Source of the DNA: Nissolia schottii
Taxonomy: Eukaryota > Streptophyta > Magnoliopsida > Fabales > Fabaceae
Direction: 5' to 3'
Assembly: GCA_003254905.1 (NCBI GenBank)
Contig: QANU01106169.1
Span: 62,001 to 126,000 of the forward strand
Length of the DNA stretch: 64,000 bases
Part shown: positions 44,801 through 56,800 of the stretch, in pieces
Layout: every line of letters starts with the position of its first letter
How positions within the stretch are numbered: position 1 is the stretch's first letter
Program-made: the position numbers and the translations under genes
Notes under the pieces: generated by a model
The model's database searches: none
The model's input: only the letters and a program-made list of their open reading frames with translations
What the model was told of the DNA's origin: nothing

Positions 44801-47800
44801 AGTTCAGCCTGTATTTCATGTCTTTTCTTATGAAGGGCGTCAACCCTAACACTGAGCCTCAACCATTACCTCAATTGCTGTCGGAGGAAGGGGGAATTGC
44901 AGGTGCAACTAGAGGAGGTCTTGGCTGTGAGATTGGATAGCAAGGGCACTCCAGAGGTTCTCATTAAATGGCACGATTTACCGGAATTTGAGAACTTCTG
45001 GGAGTTGGCTGCGAAGATTCAAGAGACATTTCCCTCTTTCCACCTTGAGGACAAGGTGAATCTTCAAGTGGGGGGTATTGTTATGTACCCAAGTGATAAG
45101 GAAAAGGAAAATGTAGTTGAAATAGTTGAAGGAGAGCAGGGTAATAGTGGAAAAATAGCCCCATTTACATATGCTTATAGTAGGAAAGGTAAGCAGAAGG
45201 TGGACTAATATGGGAAATTAGGTGGGACCCTTTGGTGTGGGTGCTTGTGTGGGATACGTGACGTGGGGAAAGAGTTATAATTCTGTTAGAGGAGAGAGAA
45301 TATGGGACATCTGTTATCTAAGGTGAGCTGGAGGATTTGGGGAGGGGAATTCTGGAATTAGGAATGAAATAGGAAATTTGGGAGAGTGGTAGCCTCTCGA
45401 ATGCTACTTGTTATCTTCCTTTCATACTTTTCATATACATAATACATACTTTCAGGGAATTGATGCATATCCCTATGGTATCATCATATTACTTTTAGAT
45501 TCAGTGATTTCCTTCTCTCCTCTTCTCATCTCTGTCTATTACTATATCCTATTTTGTTCTATTGAGGTTACTACCAGGTTCTTACAAAGAAATTTGGTTT
45601 TAGAGTTTAGGTGATGGCATGTGATTGGTTAAGTAGCATGTGGTTAAAAATGCATCCCCCCAAAATTGTAAAGGCTTAGCAAGCAATATAAGAGTATGTG
45701 TAGTTTCAACAAGATGCCAATTTTTCTTTCTGCAACTTCATTTTGTTGGGGTGTATGAGGACATGCAGATTCATGCAAAATGCCATGAGATGTCATGAAT
45801 GATGAAAAAGCAGTTGAAATATATTCTTTAGCATTATCACTAGGTAAAATCTTAGTTTTTCCCAATTGAGTTGGAATTTTAGTAAAAAGAGAATTTAAAT
45901 ATAGAAAAAAGTTCAGACCGTTCCTTCATGAAAAGTAACCAAAAAATAACCAGGTAGCAGGTACAATGAGAAAAGTCATCAATAAACATATCACAATACC
46001 TAAAACCTAAAGATGTAGCGAAACAACTAAGACCCCTATTATTTTGACTTTTACCATTACTCGATAACATGCTTACCCAGTTGACACAACACAATTTAAA
46101 GACTTTTAACTTAGCACAATTGGGTACCATTTTCTGAAGCTTTGACAAGGTGGGATGACCTAAGCGGTTATGGAGAAGGTTCGGTAGCAACGCACACCAC
46201 AGGTGGAGGTGACTTGAGATAGTAAAGTCCTTGTTACTCATGCCCTATGCCAATTGTCTGCCTCGTAGCATGGTCCTATATAACAAGAATTCGAATCAAA
46301 GGTCACAACAATTTAGTGAACGAGTAAGCTGGCTAAGAGTAATCAAATTTAAAGGACATCCAGATACAAATAAGACTAACATTAATGATAGAAACTCAAT
46401 GGGTGAAACCTGGCAGACTCTTTTGGCATGAACTTTATAGAACCATCCGCTAAAGTGATAAACTGAGGAGAAACACGTGAGGAAAGAGAGGTAAAAAGGG
46501 ATTGATTACCACCTATGTGATCAGAGGCTCCCAAATCAATTATCCAAGGACTTGGACTACTAGCTGAACGAGATACAAATTGTGGGATTACCTATCTGAG
46601 CAATAGTGGTGACAGGGACTTGATTATGCTTTGCTGTCTTCAATTGAAGGTACTCCTGGAACTCTGATACTGAAATAGTGATAGGGACACCACCAAATGA
46701 ATTTTTCAGACCTGATGAAAGAGCTTCAACCTCCGGAGATTCTGATGGGGTTGACATGGTGAATTACAAACCAGAATCCCAGTGCCTGGAGAGCTGAGAC
46801 AGTGACCAGAAACCAGAGGGAGAAGACAACAGGCGAACAACCTAAAAACACGGGAAGGGACAGAGGGTTGCGACTAAGGAACTGCGACTAAACTGGAACA
46901 CCGACCCCCCAAATGGACTGAGGAGGCGCCAGCAAGTCGAATTGTGGCAGCATGACGTCCCTGGACAGAAAACCTAGCTCTATATACCAACTAGAATAAT
47001 GTAAAGAGAGTATTTGGGAATGAATAGCTTGAGGATTAGAGTCTCTTCCGCCTCTGAATATGTAACGGTTATGAGATAATTACAATTGATTATGATAGGA
47101 AACAATCTACCTAATTGATATCCTATTGGACATTCTCAAATATTCACATGATACTAATCTGGATAAATCTAAACAATCTTAACCGTGATTATGGGTTTTA
47201 GGCAGAGAATAAGAAAAAGAGAACAGAGACTCATAATAGAATTGATATATTGATATGCATTGATATATGTGATGCAAAAGACAAAGGTTAATCCCTATTT
47301 GTAATAATGTTAGATCCCTAATCTTACTCGAACACAAACAAATCATGAAATAAAAGTAAATGTTAATTATAATCCAAAGAGATCATCTAAACTACTATTT
47401 AGTATTCTTAGATATGATGTAAGATACTTCATGATATTCTTAGATATGATATGGATATTGTTATATATTTTCTTGATTTCTAACATGTTCCTTAGAGATC
47501 TAGAATAGTCTATGATATTCAGATGGGTACTGATATTTTCTCTAGTAAACTCTGCAAAATTTCAAGGAGCAGAGCTCCAATTACAGAAGAAACAGTAATA
47601 AAAGTGTAGGTATAAACAGCAATAAATGTGCAGGAAAAAAATATGCTAAATGCAGAAGAAAAGAAAACTTAGAGAAGCTAGTTGCCTCCTCTGCCCTGTG
47701 GCCAAAGCCATCCCAAAACCTCCCACTAACCAAACACCCTCCTCTGCATAACCAGCTTCCTATATGCTCTCAGTTTATCAGCTCAATTAACATTTTCCAT

Positions 47801-50800
47801 TCCAACTCCTAATTTCATGCATTCCTCTCTCCCCGTGGCCCATTCACAAATGGGAAAACACAGTCTCTCCTCAACTTTCCCCCATACCCATGAAAGGGAC
47901 TAGCAATTTGAGTTGAGTTTTTAGCAGGGAGAGTTGGCCACTAGAAGTTTTTTGTTTTTGCTCGACAATTAGCATTAGTATCAAATGTGGTACAAGTAGC
48001 ACAGGAACATCTTAGAGCCATCGTTTAGTTTCTTCCCCAGCTATAGAGCACCTTAATTTTTTTACAAGGTAGACAAATACCCAACTTGTGGCATAGATTC
48101 TGGCTGATTAATAGTTAAATTTGTTCTATACACGAGTAAATGTTGCATTACCTATTGTTGAGTCTTGAGATCAGCATCAGAGCCTGGATACTGATTTGGG
48201 AAACTTGTGAATTTACCACAGGACCATAACCATGATTTTATTGCCATGTTTCCTGACTGGAACCCTTCAACAAATTTTGAATCCAGCATATCAAACCACC
48301 AGAAGAAAATTTACTTCTTGCCACCTGGAAATAGAAGATACTTATTCCAGGAAACACAGTCTGATATACCACAGGCTCATTTGTGGTATCGGCCCGAAGA
48401 TGTAGTCAAGGCATTAGAACTATTCCTAGCTGGTGGGAAGGATCTTGCTGGAAGCCTCACATATAGGTAATCTATTGAATAAATATTCAAAATTTTCTTC
48501 TGCATCAATCATTTCTCATTTACTATGAAGCATATTGTTCTTGTTAAATTTTCCTTTGTAATAAATCACTTAGTTTCTGGTCATATGCCCAACGGTTCTC
48601 TTCCCTCTGCAGTTTCTTGTAGGAACCCCTTTTCCATACATGATTGAGATAGAACTGTTCTTTGCCTAGCCAGATACCAGATTCATTCTTTTAAATTACT
48701 TTTGTCAATGATGGGTCACCCCGGGACTGTTATGGAGAGTAGTTGGGACAATCTCAATTGAAAGTCCAAAGGAATTAAGCTGGTCAATGGCTTCTAATGG
48801 ATGGAATTTTAAGTTTGGTGTTGCTGTTGGTATAAGTGTGGTTCTAATTCTAGCCAGTGGTGATTTTGGTTGATTCTCAGCGTGCCGTCGACTGGAGTCA
48901 AATTGCACTTCTGTGATGAAGCTGTAGGAACAATCACAATTATATAAAGGAATAAATACAGTGCTCATATGGCTTGGACATGAGTGACAATGCTTGCAAA
49001 TGGATTGGTAAATTGAATTTATTAAAATAAAAAAAAATTGAGCTGTTTATCAAAAGTGATGTTATCTTTTTGACAGGTATGACCTGGTTGACTTAGCTCG
49101 GCAAGTATTATCAAAGTTAGCAAACCAAGTATACATCAAGGCAGTTACTTCTTTTAGGAAGAAGGATATTGATGCTTTACGCTTTCACAGCAATAAGTTC
49201 CTTCAACTGATAAAGGATATTGATGCACTGCTTGCTTCGGATGATAACTTCCTTCTTGGAACATGGCTTGAGAGCGCTAAGAAACACGCATTGAATCCGG
49301 TTGAGATGGAGCAGGTAAGAAAAAGTGTTTTTCATAATAAACAATCCTAGTGAAACCTGTTTTTAACAAGAAATTTGCATTTGTTTTAAAGAATTTTATC
49401 TGCAGTTTATTTGGTTAGCATGTTCCATTCACCACCTTAAAATCATCAGTGCTTTTGAGAAGTTCACACTTGATAGGCCTAGACCTACAGAAGTTAAAGG
49501 ACAACAAGAAAGTATTTTCTGAACTTGTTCATTGATTCTATTACCTTAGGTGGTTTAGATATGAGAGGAGAAAACCTAAAGAAGCCCTAGTAAGGAGTAA
49601 ATTAGATGGCGGGTAGCTTATTAGTTAGAGGTAAATGGAGGATTAGAAAAACCATAGATGAAACTAATAGAAAAGATATAGAGGTTAATGACTTGAATGC
49701 AAACATGGTCCATGGCAGGACATTATGGTATTGTATGATCCATGTAGCTGACCCCACATAGTGATTCTATTACTCGTCAAGAGGGCTATTTATATACAAA
49801 CACTAATGGACAGACTCATTATGTCCAATAAATACATATGCATATTTCCCATTAGTGGTCCCAATATACATACATGATCTAGATACATTGTTAGTAATTT
49901 ATTACTTCTATTTCCAACACTTCCCTTCAAGCTGGTGCATATAAGTTAAATGCTCCCAGTGTGCCAAAGATGTATTGAATTTGTGACCCTCTAACTGATT
50001 TTGTAAAGGTATCCGCTAACTCGTCGTTTGAACTAACTGATTCAATGACCACTTCTTTTGAAATGACTTTCTCCCAAACAAAATGGCAGTCTATTTCAAT
50101 ATGCTTGGTTCTTTCATGAAATACCAGATTAAAGGCTATATGTAGAGCTGCTTGATTATCACAGTGCAACTTCATTTTTTGAAGGTCTCCAAATTTCAAT
50201 TTTTCATGAAGTTGCTTAATCAAGATCAGCTCACAAGTCGTAGCCATAGCCTAATATTTTGCTTTCGCACTAGAACATGCTACGAAATTTTGCTTTTTTA
50301 ATCTTCCAAGAAACAAGATTTCCCCTAACAAACACATAATATCCAGAGGTAAACTGTCTATCAGTGGGCCAACCTGCATCACAAAAACTAACTACATGTT
50401 ATCCTCATAATGTAATCCTTGTTTGGGAGCCTTCTTGATATATCTTAGAATTCGCATTACTGCACCACCCAATGATCACTGTGTGGGGATTGCATGAACT
50501 AGCTTCTACCACTCCAACTGCAAAAGAAATATCTGGTCTTCTAATGGTGAAATAGATGAGCTTACCCACCAATCTTCTGTACCTCTCAGGATCAGAATAA
50601 GGCCCCCCCTTGTTTTGGTAACAAATTAGTGTTTGGATCCATGGGGCTATCAATAGGTTTGCAGTCCAACATCCCTTTCTCCTTGAGTATGTCTAATGCA
50701 TATTTTTCTATGTGAGATAGTGACTCCATCCTTTGATTGAGCAACTTCAATACCAAGGAAATATTTTAATTTCCTTAGATCCTAGTTTGAAAATGCTTGA

Positions 50801-53800
50801 GTGAGTGCTCCTTTAGCTAAGCTATTTTCTTATTGTAATTACACGTGATAACATTATCATCAACATAAACCACTAAGTATACACATTTATCAACAGAAGT
50901 ATGACAATAGAAGACTGAATGATCTGCTTCACTTCGTTTCATTCCAAAAGCTTGAATAAAAGAATTAAACTTACCTAACCAAGCTCTTGGAGACTGCTTG
51001 AGTCCGCAAAGAGAACGACGCAATTTACAAACCAAACCAGACTCCCCCTAAGCAACAAATTCAGGTGGTTGCTACATGTAAAGCTCCATGTCTAGCTCAC
51101 CATGGAGAAAGACATTTTTAATGTCTAATTGATATTGTTGAAATGTGAGAAACCAGACAAAATTATATTAATTCCATGTGTTTCAACTACACAGTGGAGA
51201 CTGAATTATATAGGCTATATGCCATACATACAATGATATGCAAAAATATAATCTTTCCTAATTAAAGATTCTATCATATCTAAATCATATCCTGATCATA
51301 TATTTCATATTCTGACACTCTCCCTCAAGTTAAAGTTCACTAAACTTTAAGCTTGTTACCCATGGAGTCTTAATATTAAGAGAAAATATAAAAAAGGGCT
51401 CTAATTGAAAGTTGATCAGTCGGACAATGGTCAGAAAATAGCCTTTGGTTGCTGCCATTGGTGGAAAGCTCGCACGAGATGCAACTATTTTCATAGGAAC
51501 AAAGTTCTAGAACCATTGGAAAAAGTACAATGTAGAGTAGAGTTGGTAGATACACAGTTGTTTCATGAAATGGACTTGTGGAACCACTTGAATATGGCAC
51601 ATCAAATGAGTTGTCAAAAGAACAATATGGGAGGCGATGAGCAGCTCGCTAGAGATGGAACAACTAGTGTAAGCGCAGTGGTAAGTTTGGGAATGAAGCT
51701 TTAGAACCACCGGAAAGTTACCTATTGGTGCAGGCACATTGGTAAGCACAAGAATAAAGCACCGAAACCATCGGAAAGACCCCCCTTCATGGGCTGAACA
51801 TTGTATCGACAGAGGCACTAACAGAGGCACTGAAATCAAATGAATGGAGGCGGCAGGTCCACGAACAAGCTCTACCAAACCTTTTGGTGGCGGTGGCTAT
51901 TAGAAAGGGCACTGGGAAAAGTGGCTGGTGGTTGTAACGGCAGTGGACAGTGCCTAAATGTTGCCGAAATGATGGCACGACTGAAAAAAGACAGGAAACT
52001 GGTAAGTTAGCACTGTTAACCACAACAACCATATGTCACAGTAGGGGAAAAATCAAAAACTTAAAAAAAGGGAAACAAAGCAAAGTATGAACAAGCAGAA
52101 CGAAGATAAATCCAAGGCGAGCACGACAGTGTACACAATGGCTGGAGAACACAGCGGATGCATCATCACGCGCGGCGAGAAGCGGTGCCACGTGGACTGC
52201 ATGTTAGAGAAGACATGACGCGTGTGAGAACCTGTGTAGGGTCGGATGGCGATTTTTGGTGCTAGGTGACGCAGAGGTAGGTGAACACAATGGTGTAGTC
52301 GCCGGTCAAGAAGGATATAATATCTTGGTTTTTCGTTATTATAAGCACTATCTTATAAGTGTGCATAGTTTAGTTGTTACTATTAATCATGTACATGTTT
52401 GAACCATATAGCCACATTGCGTTATGTTAATAATTGTGTTAATAAGATTAGAATAGTTAAGTCCACCGTAAAGCGTAACTGCCGATAGTTTATTGGTCAA
52501 GCAATTTGATAGTCAACTATCAATCCCATTGGGTCAACCCTTGGGCTAGAGACCCACATAGGGGTCTCAAAACCAGTTCCTATACCTTTAGGATATCTAG
52601 TGTTTTCTCATCCTCATTCTGCGCCGATTTTGAAATTTCTGGCAGTCCTCGAATCAAAGTTTCAGTTTTAAGCGAGGGTTTTTCCCGCGTTTCTGGAGCT
52701 GATTTTCTCTTTGTCTATGGTCTGTCGAAGGCCAAAGACAAGTGTTAGACCTATTTTACAATATTTTATTTATTACCTTTTTCAATTCTTTTTTAATCTT
52801 ATATGGTCAAAGAGTAATTTTTTAGTTTCTCAAGACACCTCGAACCACGCATTGAACTAATGCACGACACATTATCACTTTTCTTTCCCCCATGGTGACA
52901 CATGGCTTGCATGGCAAGCCACATGTCACCATATCCTTCTCCCTCATGCCACATAGGCGATGTGGCCTACACACCCCCATGACACCATGTTGTCATTCTT
53001 TCCTTATTCATTTCTACAAAAAACATAAACCAGGCCAAGAGAGAAGAAATTCCCCATATTCTCTCCATTCTCTTCATCCTTTTTCATTCTCTCAAGCCTC
53101 AAACCACCACCACCAAGCAAAGCCATCACCCCAAACCACCATCACTACCCCATGAGCTCATCATCCATCACCACTACCATCGATGCCATTATTCACCACT
53201 AGAAATGGGTATACGGGCCAACCCGATTCGTTTAATTCTATCACGACTAACCAAATTTATACAAGCTGAACCAAGTTGGGTCATGAAATAAATGGGCCGC
53301 TTATATGCTTGGCATACGTCTGCACTGCTTTAACCCGCGGGGTTCGTGGGGTGGCCCATCAATAACCCTTCCTCCGACGACCACCCCTGACCTTGTCCCA
53401 GCCATTGTTCTGGCCATCTTTCAACATGACTGACCCTAAAGATCCCAAAGTCAGCCTTCCACCACCATCTCCTTTGAACTTTCCACCGCCTTTAAACCTA
53501 AAGGACCTTTTTGTCCTTCACCCTACCTACCAATTAAATAGGAAAAATTATTTACAGTGGGATCAAGTTGTTCGATGTACTCTTAAGGGTCGTTGGAAAT
53601 TAAACCACATCGAGGGAATTGCTCCAAAACAAGATGACCCTCTCTTTGAGGCTTGGGATGATGAAGTTACTCTTATCATGACATGGCTATGGAACTCTAT
53701 GGCTCCTAATGTGAGTTGTAATTTCATGTTTCTCTCTTTGTTCCATGAGATTTGGGATGTTTGTCAAACTTTTTCAAAGAAGCAGGCTATTGCTACGTGT

Positions 53801-56800
53801 TATGAGTTGAAGACAATGATATTTTCAACTAAGCAAGGTGCAATGGGATGCTTACTGGTCTGTGGATGGAGTTGGATCAGTACTAGAGCTTATAGATGGA
53901 ATGTAGCAAGGATGCTTCCCTTCTTGCTAATTTTGTGGAACGAGATAGATTTTGAGTTTCTCTCTGGTCTTAATCCAGATCATATTTGAGTTCAAGTTTT
54001 GGGAAAGGAGAAATTGCCGTCATTGAGGAAAGTCGTAAGGCGGTGATGCTCGACAAAAATCCTACTAACGGGTTGGCCTTGGCCCCAGGAAAGACAAGCA
54101 AGCCCAACCCTTCATCCTCCTCAAAGCCTAATCAAGATAGCGTTGGTGTTCTTATTGCAAGAAGCCTGGTCATACTAAGGAGTTTTGCTTTATACTTCTT
54201 GGTAAGGAAGAGTTTCTTCTTCGCATGGGAGGATTTAAAGGTTTGTCAAAAGGACAAGCCAATATAGCCTCATCATATCCTGTTATAACATCGGCAAATT
54301 CACAAGTTAATGATGAGTTTCTTATTCTTAGTAAGGACGAATTTGCAAACCTACAGAGTCTCATTAGCTCATTCAGTAAGCCTTCTGGCACTTGTTCTTT
54401 GACCTTGTTTGGTAACGATTTCGGTTCTCGATCTTTTCATGCTTCTAGTATTGAATTTGAGGATTTATGGATTATTGACTCTAGTGCAACTGACATACGA
54501 CCTCCAAATCCCCTCATTTTTCGTCTTACTTTCCTGTTTCAAGAAAACATCACATAATTGTAGTTGATGGCTCCTATGGCTTAGTTGTAGGGTTTGGTAC
54601 CATCCCTCTTAATTCTTCTTCCTTGCACTAAAAAAAATGTTCTCCATGTTCCTCAACTTTCGAGTAATCTCATTTCTGTTTGTAAGCTTACAAAGATGAA
54701 AAATGTGTTGTAACCTTTATTCCTACCCATTGTGTCGTTTAGAATCTTGTCATGGGGAGGACGATTTGGAGTTGCTAAGTGAAACACCCTGGCTAGCTGC
54801 TTACGTGTACATCGCAAACAATGCTCACTAGGTTGTTATCTGCTTTGGTTGGGGTTACCTTTACCCCCTACTTTTAAGGTTCGCAATTATCTTATACTTG
54901 AAAATATGGACCACTTTGAAACTTTTTCGTTATATATATAAGATATAAAATATGAGTCGCGCGTCAGATAGAATTTATAAAGCAAACGTTAAAGCTTTAT
55001 ACTTAACGGATAATTATTCTAACATAACAACATCAAACAATAAGCATACAAGTGGTCTATAGCATATATTCACAATCATTTACATAGGTAGTATCATAAT
55101 TAATACATACATGTACTTTCTCACAGTAGTGCAAAACATAAACCATACTAACTAAGGGCTGATCGTAACATCTTTAGTCAAGCCCCTGTTACCCTATTCC
55201 TGAGTTCATCTTCTTCAAGTCTGCTTCTCCACGTAATGTGTTGACGTCCTGGTTGTGCTTACTTAGAACCATAAAGGAGCGGGTGTGAGAACTCTGCCTT
55301 CTCTGTGGGAAAACCTTAGTCATCACTGATCGTTTTATTCTCAGTTATGATTTCGCCGCTCAGGGGTCTCTAGATGTCACAACTATACTACATCCCTACT
55401 AGTTATTAATATTCCACCTAGTCCTGAGCAGCTACCTACATTACTAGGTGACTGAGGGAATCTAGTCTTTCCTTATCTATGTCATCTACTTTCTATTCTA
55501 ACTCTGGGAGAACACGTTCTCATTCATACATACTAATATAGGGTTCTGTTCTTAGCATCATCTGATAATTATCATCTTATCATTATTCTCTTATAGAACA
55601 TTCCTGCCAGCAACCTACCGACAAAACTCTGACATTTCTGTCCACGTAAGCTACCTACCGATCGGAATGTCAACATTCCTGCAAGCAACCTACCGACAAG
55701 AATATTGACTGCTTCTTCCTTGCAAGCCACCTACCAGCAGGGAAGTGCTCATTCCTGCAAGCCACCTGCCTACAGGAAACATTAACCGTCCCCTTCCCTG
55801 CAAGCCACCTACCGACAGGGAAGTGAACATTTCTGCAAGCCACCTACTTACAGGAAACATTAACCATCCCCTTCCCTACAAGCCACCTATTGACAGGGAA
55901 GTGAACATTCCTGTGAGCCACCTACCTACAGGAAACATTAACCGTCCCCTTCCCTGCAAGCCACCTACCGACAAGGAAGTGAACATTCCTGCAAGCTACC
56001 TACCTACAGGAAATATGAGTATTCTCCGCAAGCCACCTACCTACGGAATCCCATCTGCCTTTTCCCTGCAAGCTACCTACCGACAGGGAAATGAGCATGC
56101 CCACAAGCAACCTACCTATGGGATGCCAACTGTCCTTATTTGTGGCAATATCCCACTGGCATGCCCTATCGACGCTACCAGGGGTGTACTTATCATCATC
56201 ATTAGTTTCTACTACTAGCATGCCCTATCGACGCTACCAGCAGTGTACTTATCCTCATTATTCTTTTCTTTGTGCAGTTCAATGTCTCAAGTCAACAGTT
56301 CATATAGCATAAACATAGTTCAATCCCTCATAGTGCATCAATACATATAATCATATATCATTCATCCATCATCATGTTCTCATAAGCATAGGAAACATAC
56401 TGTCACTTGTTAAAACCTAACATAGCATCTCCAAGCATTTATTCCATAAATAACATAATCACATAAAACATAATCATGATCACAGCTTGAAACTACGGTG
56501 TATCAATGCTTTTTCTGAAAACGTCCGCTTTCTGTTAGAAGTTAGTGATCAGAAACTGGAGAGGCCCAAGACCTTACTCCAAGGTTTTTGATAGCTCTAA
56601 AATCATTTTTCATGCTTAGAAATTCAGATTTCAACCCTAAGTTCACGAAATTACTATTTTACCCTTTTTCCCAAATTGCTGTTTTTACCCTTAAAAACCC
56701 TATTTTCCTTGGAATTTTAGTTCTCAAAAATCCGATGGACTCAAGACTTGTCCCTAAGGTTTTTGATAGTTCTAAACCCATATTTTCTGAAAATCAACCC

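Larger units (their letters stand above)
40564..45586 (+). mobile_element. Ty3/gypsy chromovirus, near full length, both LTRs, contains the N gap
   Basis: The 5' LTR starts at 40564 (TGTTACGTACCCAAGTG) and runs into the 532-bp gap. The 3' LTR is 45079-45586 (508 bp, ends GTTCTTACA). The visible LTR parts are about 97% identical, so this is among the younger insertions. It interrupts the integrase/RT junction of the antisense copia. A polypurine tract (AAGTGGGGGG) precedes the 3' LTR. I found no matching 5-bp target duplication (GAGGG versus AAGAA). Gag is largely in the gap. Confidence 0.95.
37640..47184 (-). mobile_element. Antisense Ty1/copia element, nearly complete, split by a chromovirus
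   Basis: LTRs of about 192 bp lie at 37640-37831 (3') and 46993-47184 (5'). A CCCCCTCAAGC polypurine complement sits next to the 3' LTR and a TTGGTATATAGAGC primer-binding-like site beside the 5' LTR. On the - strand: gag start [18 protein letters not shown] (46757), protease [14 protein letters not shown] (near 46550), pre-integrase [15 protein letters not shown] (near 46160), and integrase [16 protein letters not shown] and [13 protein letters not shown] (45850-45730). The Ty3 insertion follows. Then come [10 protein letters not shown] (40560 down), [18 protein letters not shown] (39890), RT with [20 protein letters not shown] (38700) and RNase H (38289-38080). Stops and frameshifts are present throughout. 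Confidence 0.85.

Noticed and set aside
48467-49076. Antisense 87-aa frame in intron 16
   Set aside because: No domain, conservation hint or start context. It is probably chance within a short intron.
55631-56128. CRISPR-like array (repeated near-palindromic units)
   Set aside because: The host is a plant nuclear genome, the units have no unique spacers of constant length, and no cas genes exist. It is kept as a hairpin repeat.
55745-56218. 157-aa open frame with a repeated peptide ([14 protein letters not shown])
   Set aside because: It runs through the 78-bp tandem repeat. A period divisible by three keeps any stop-free frame open. It has no start context or domain.
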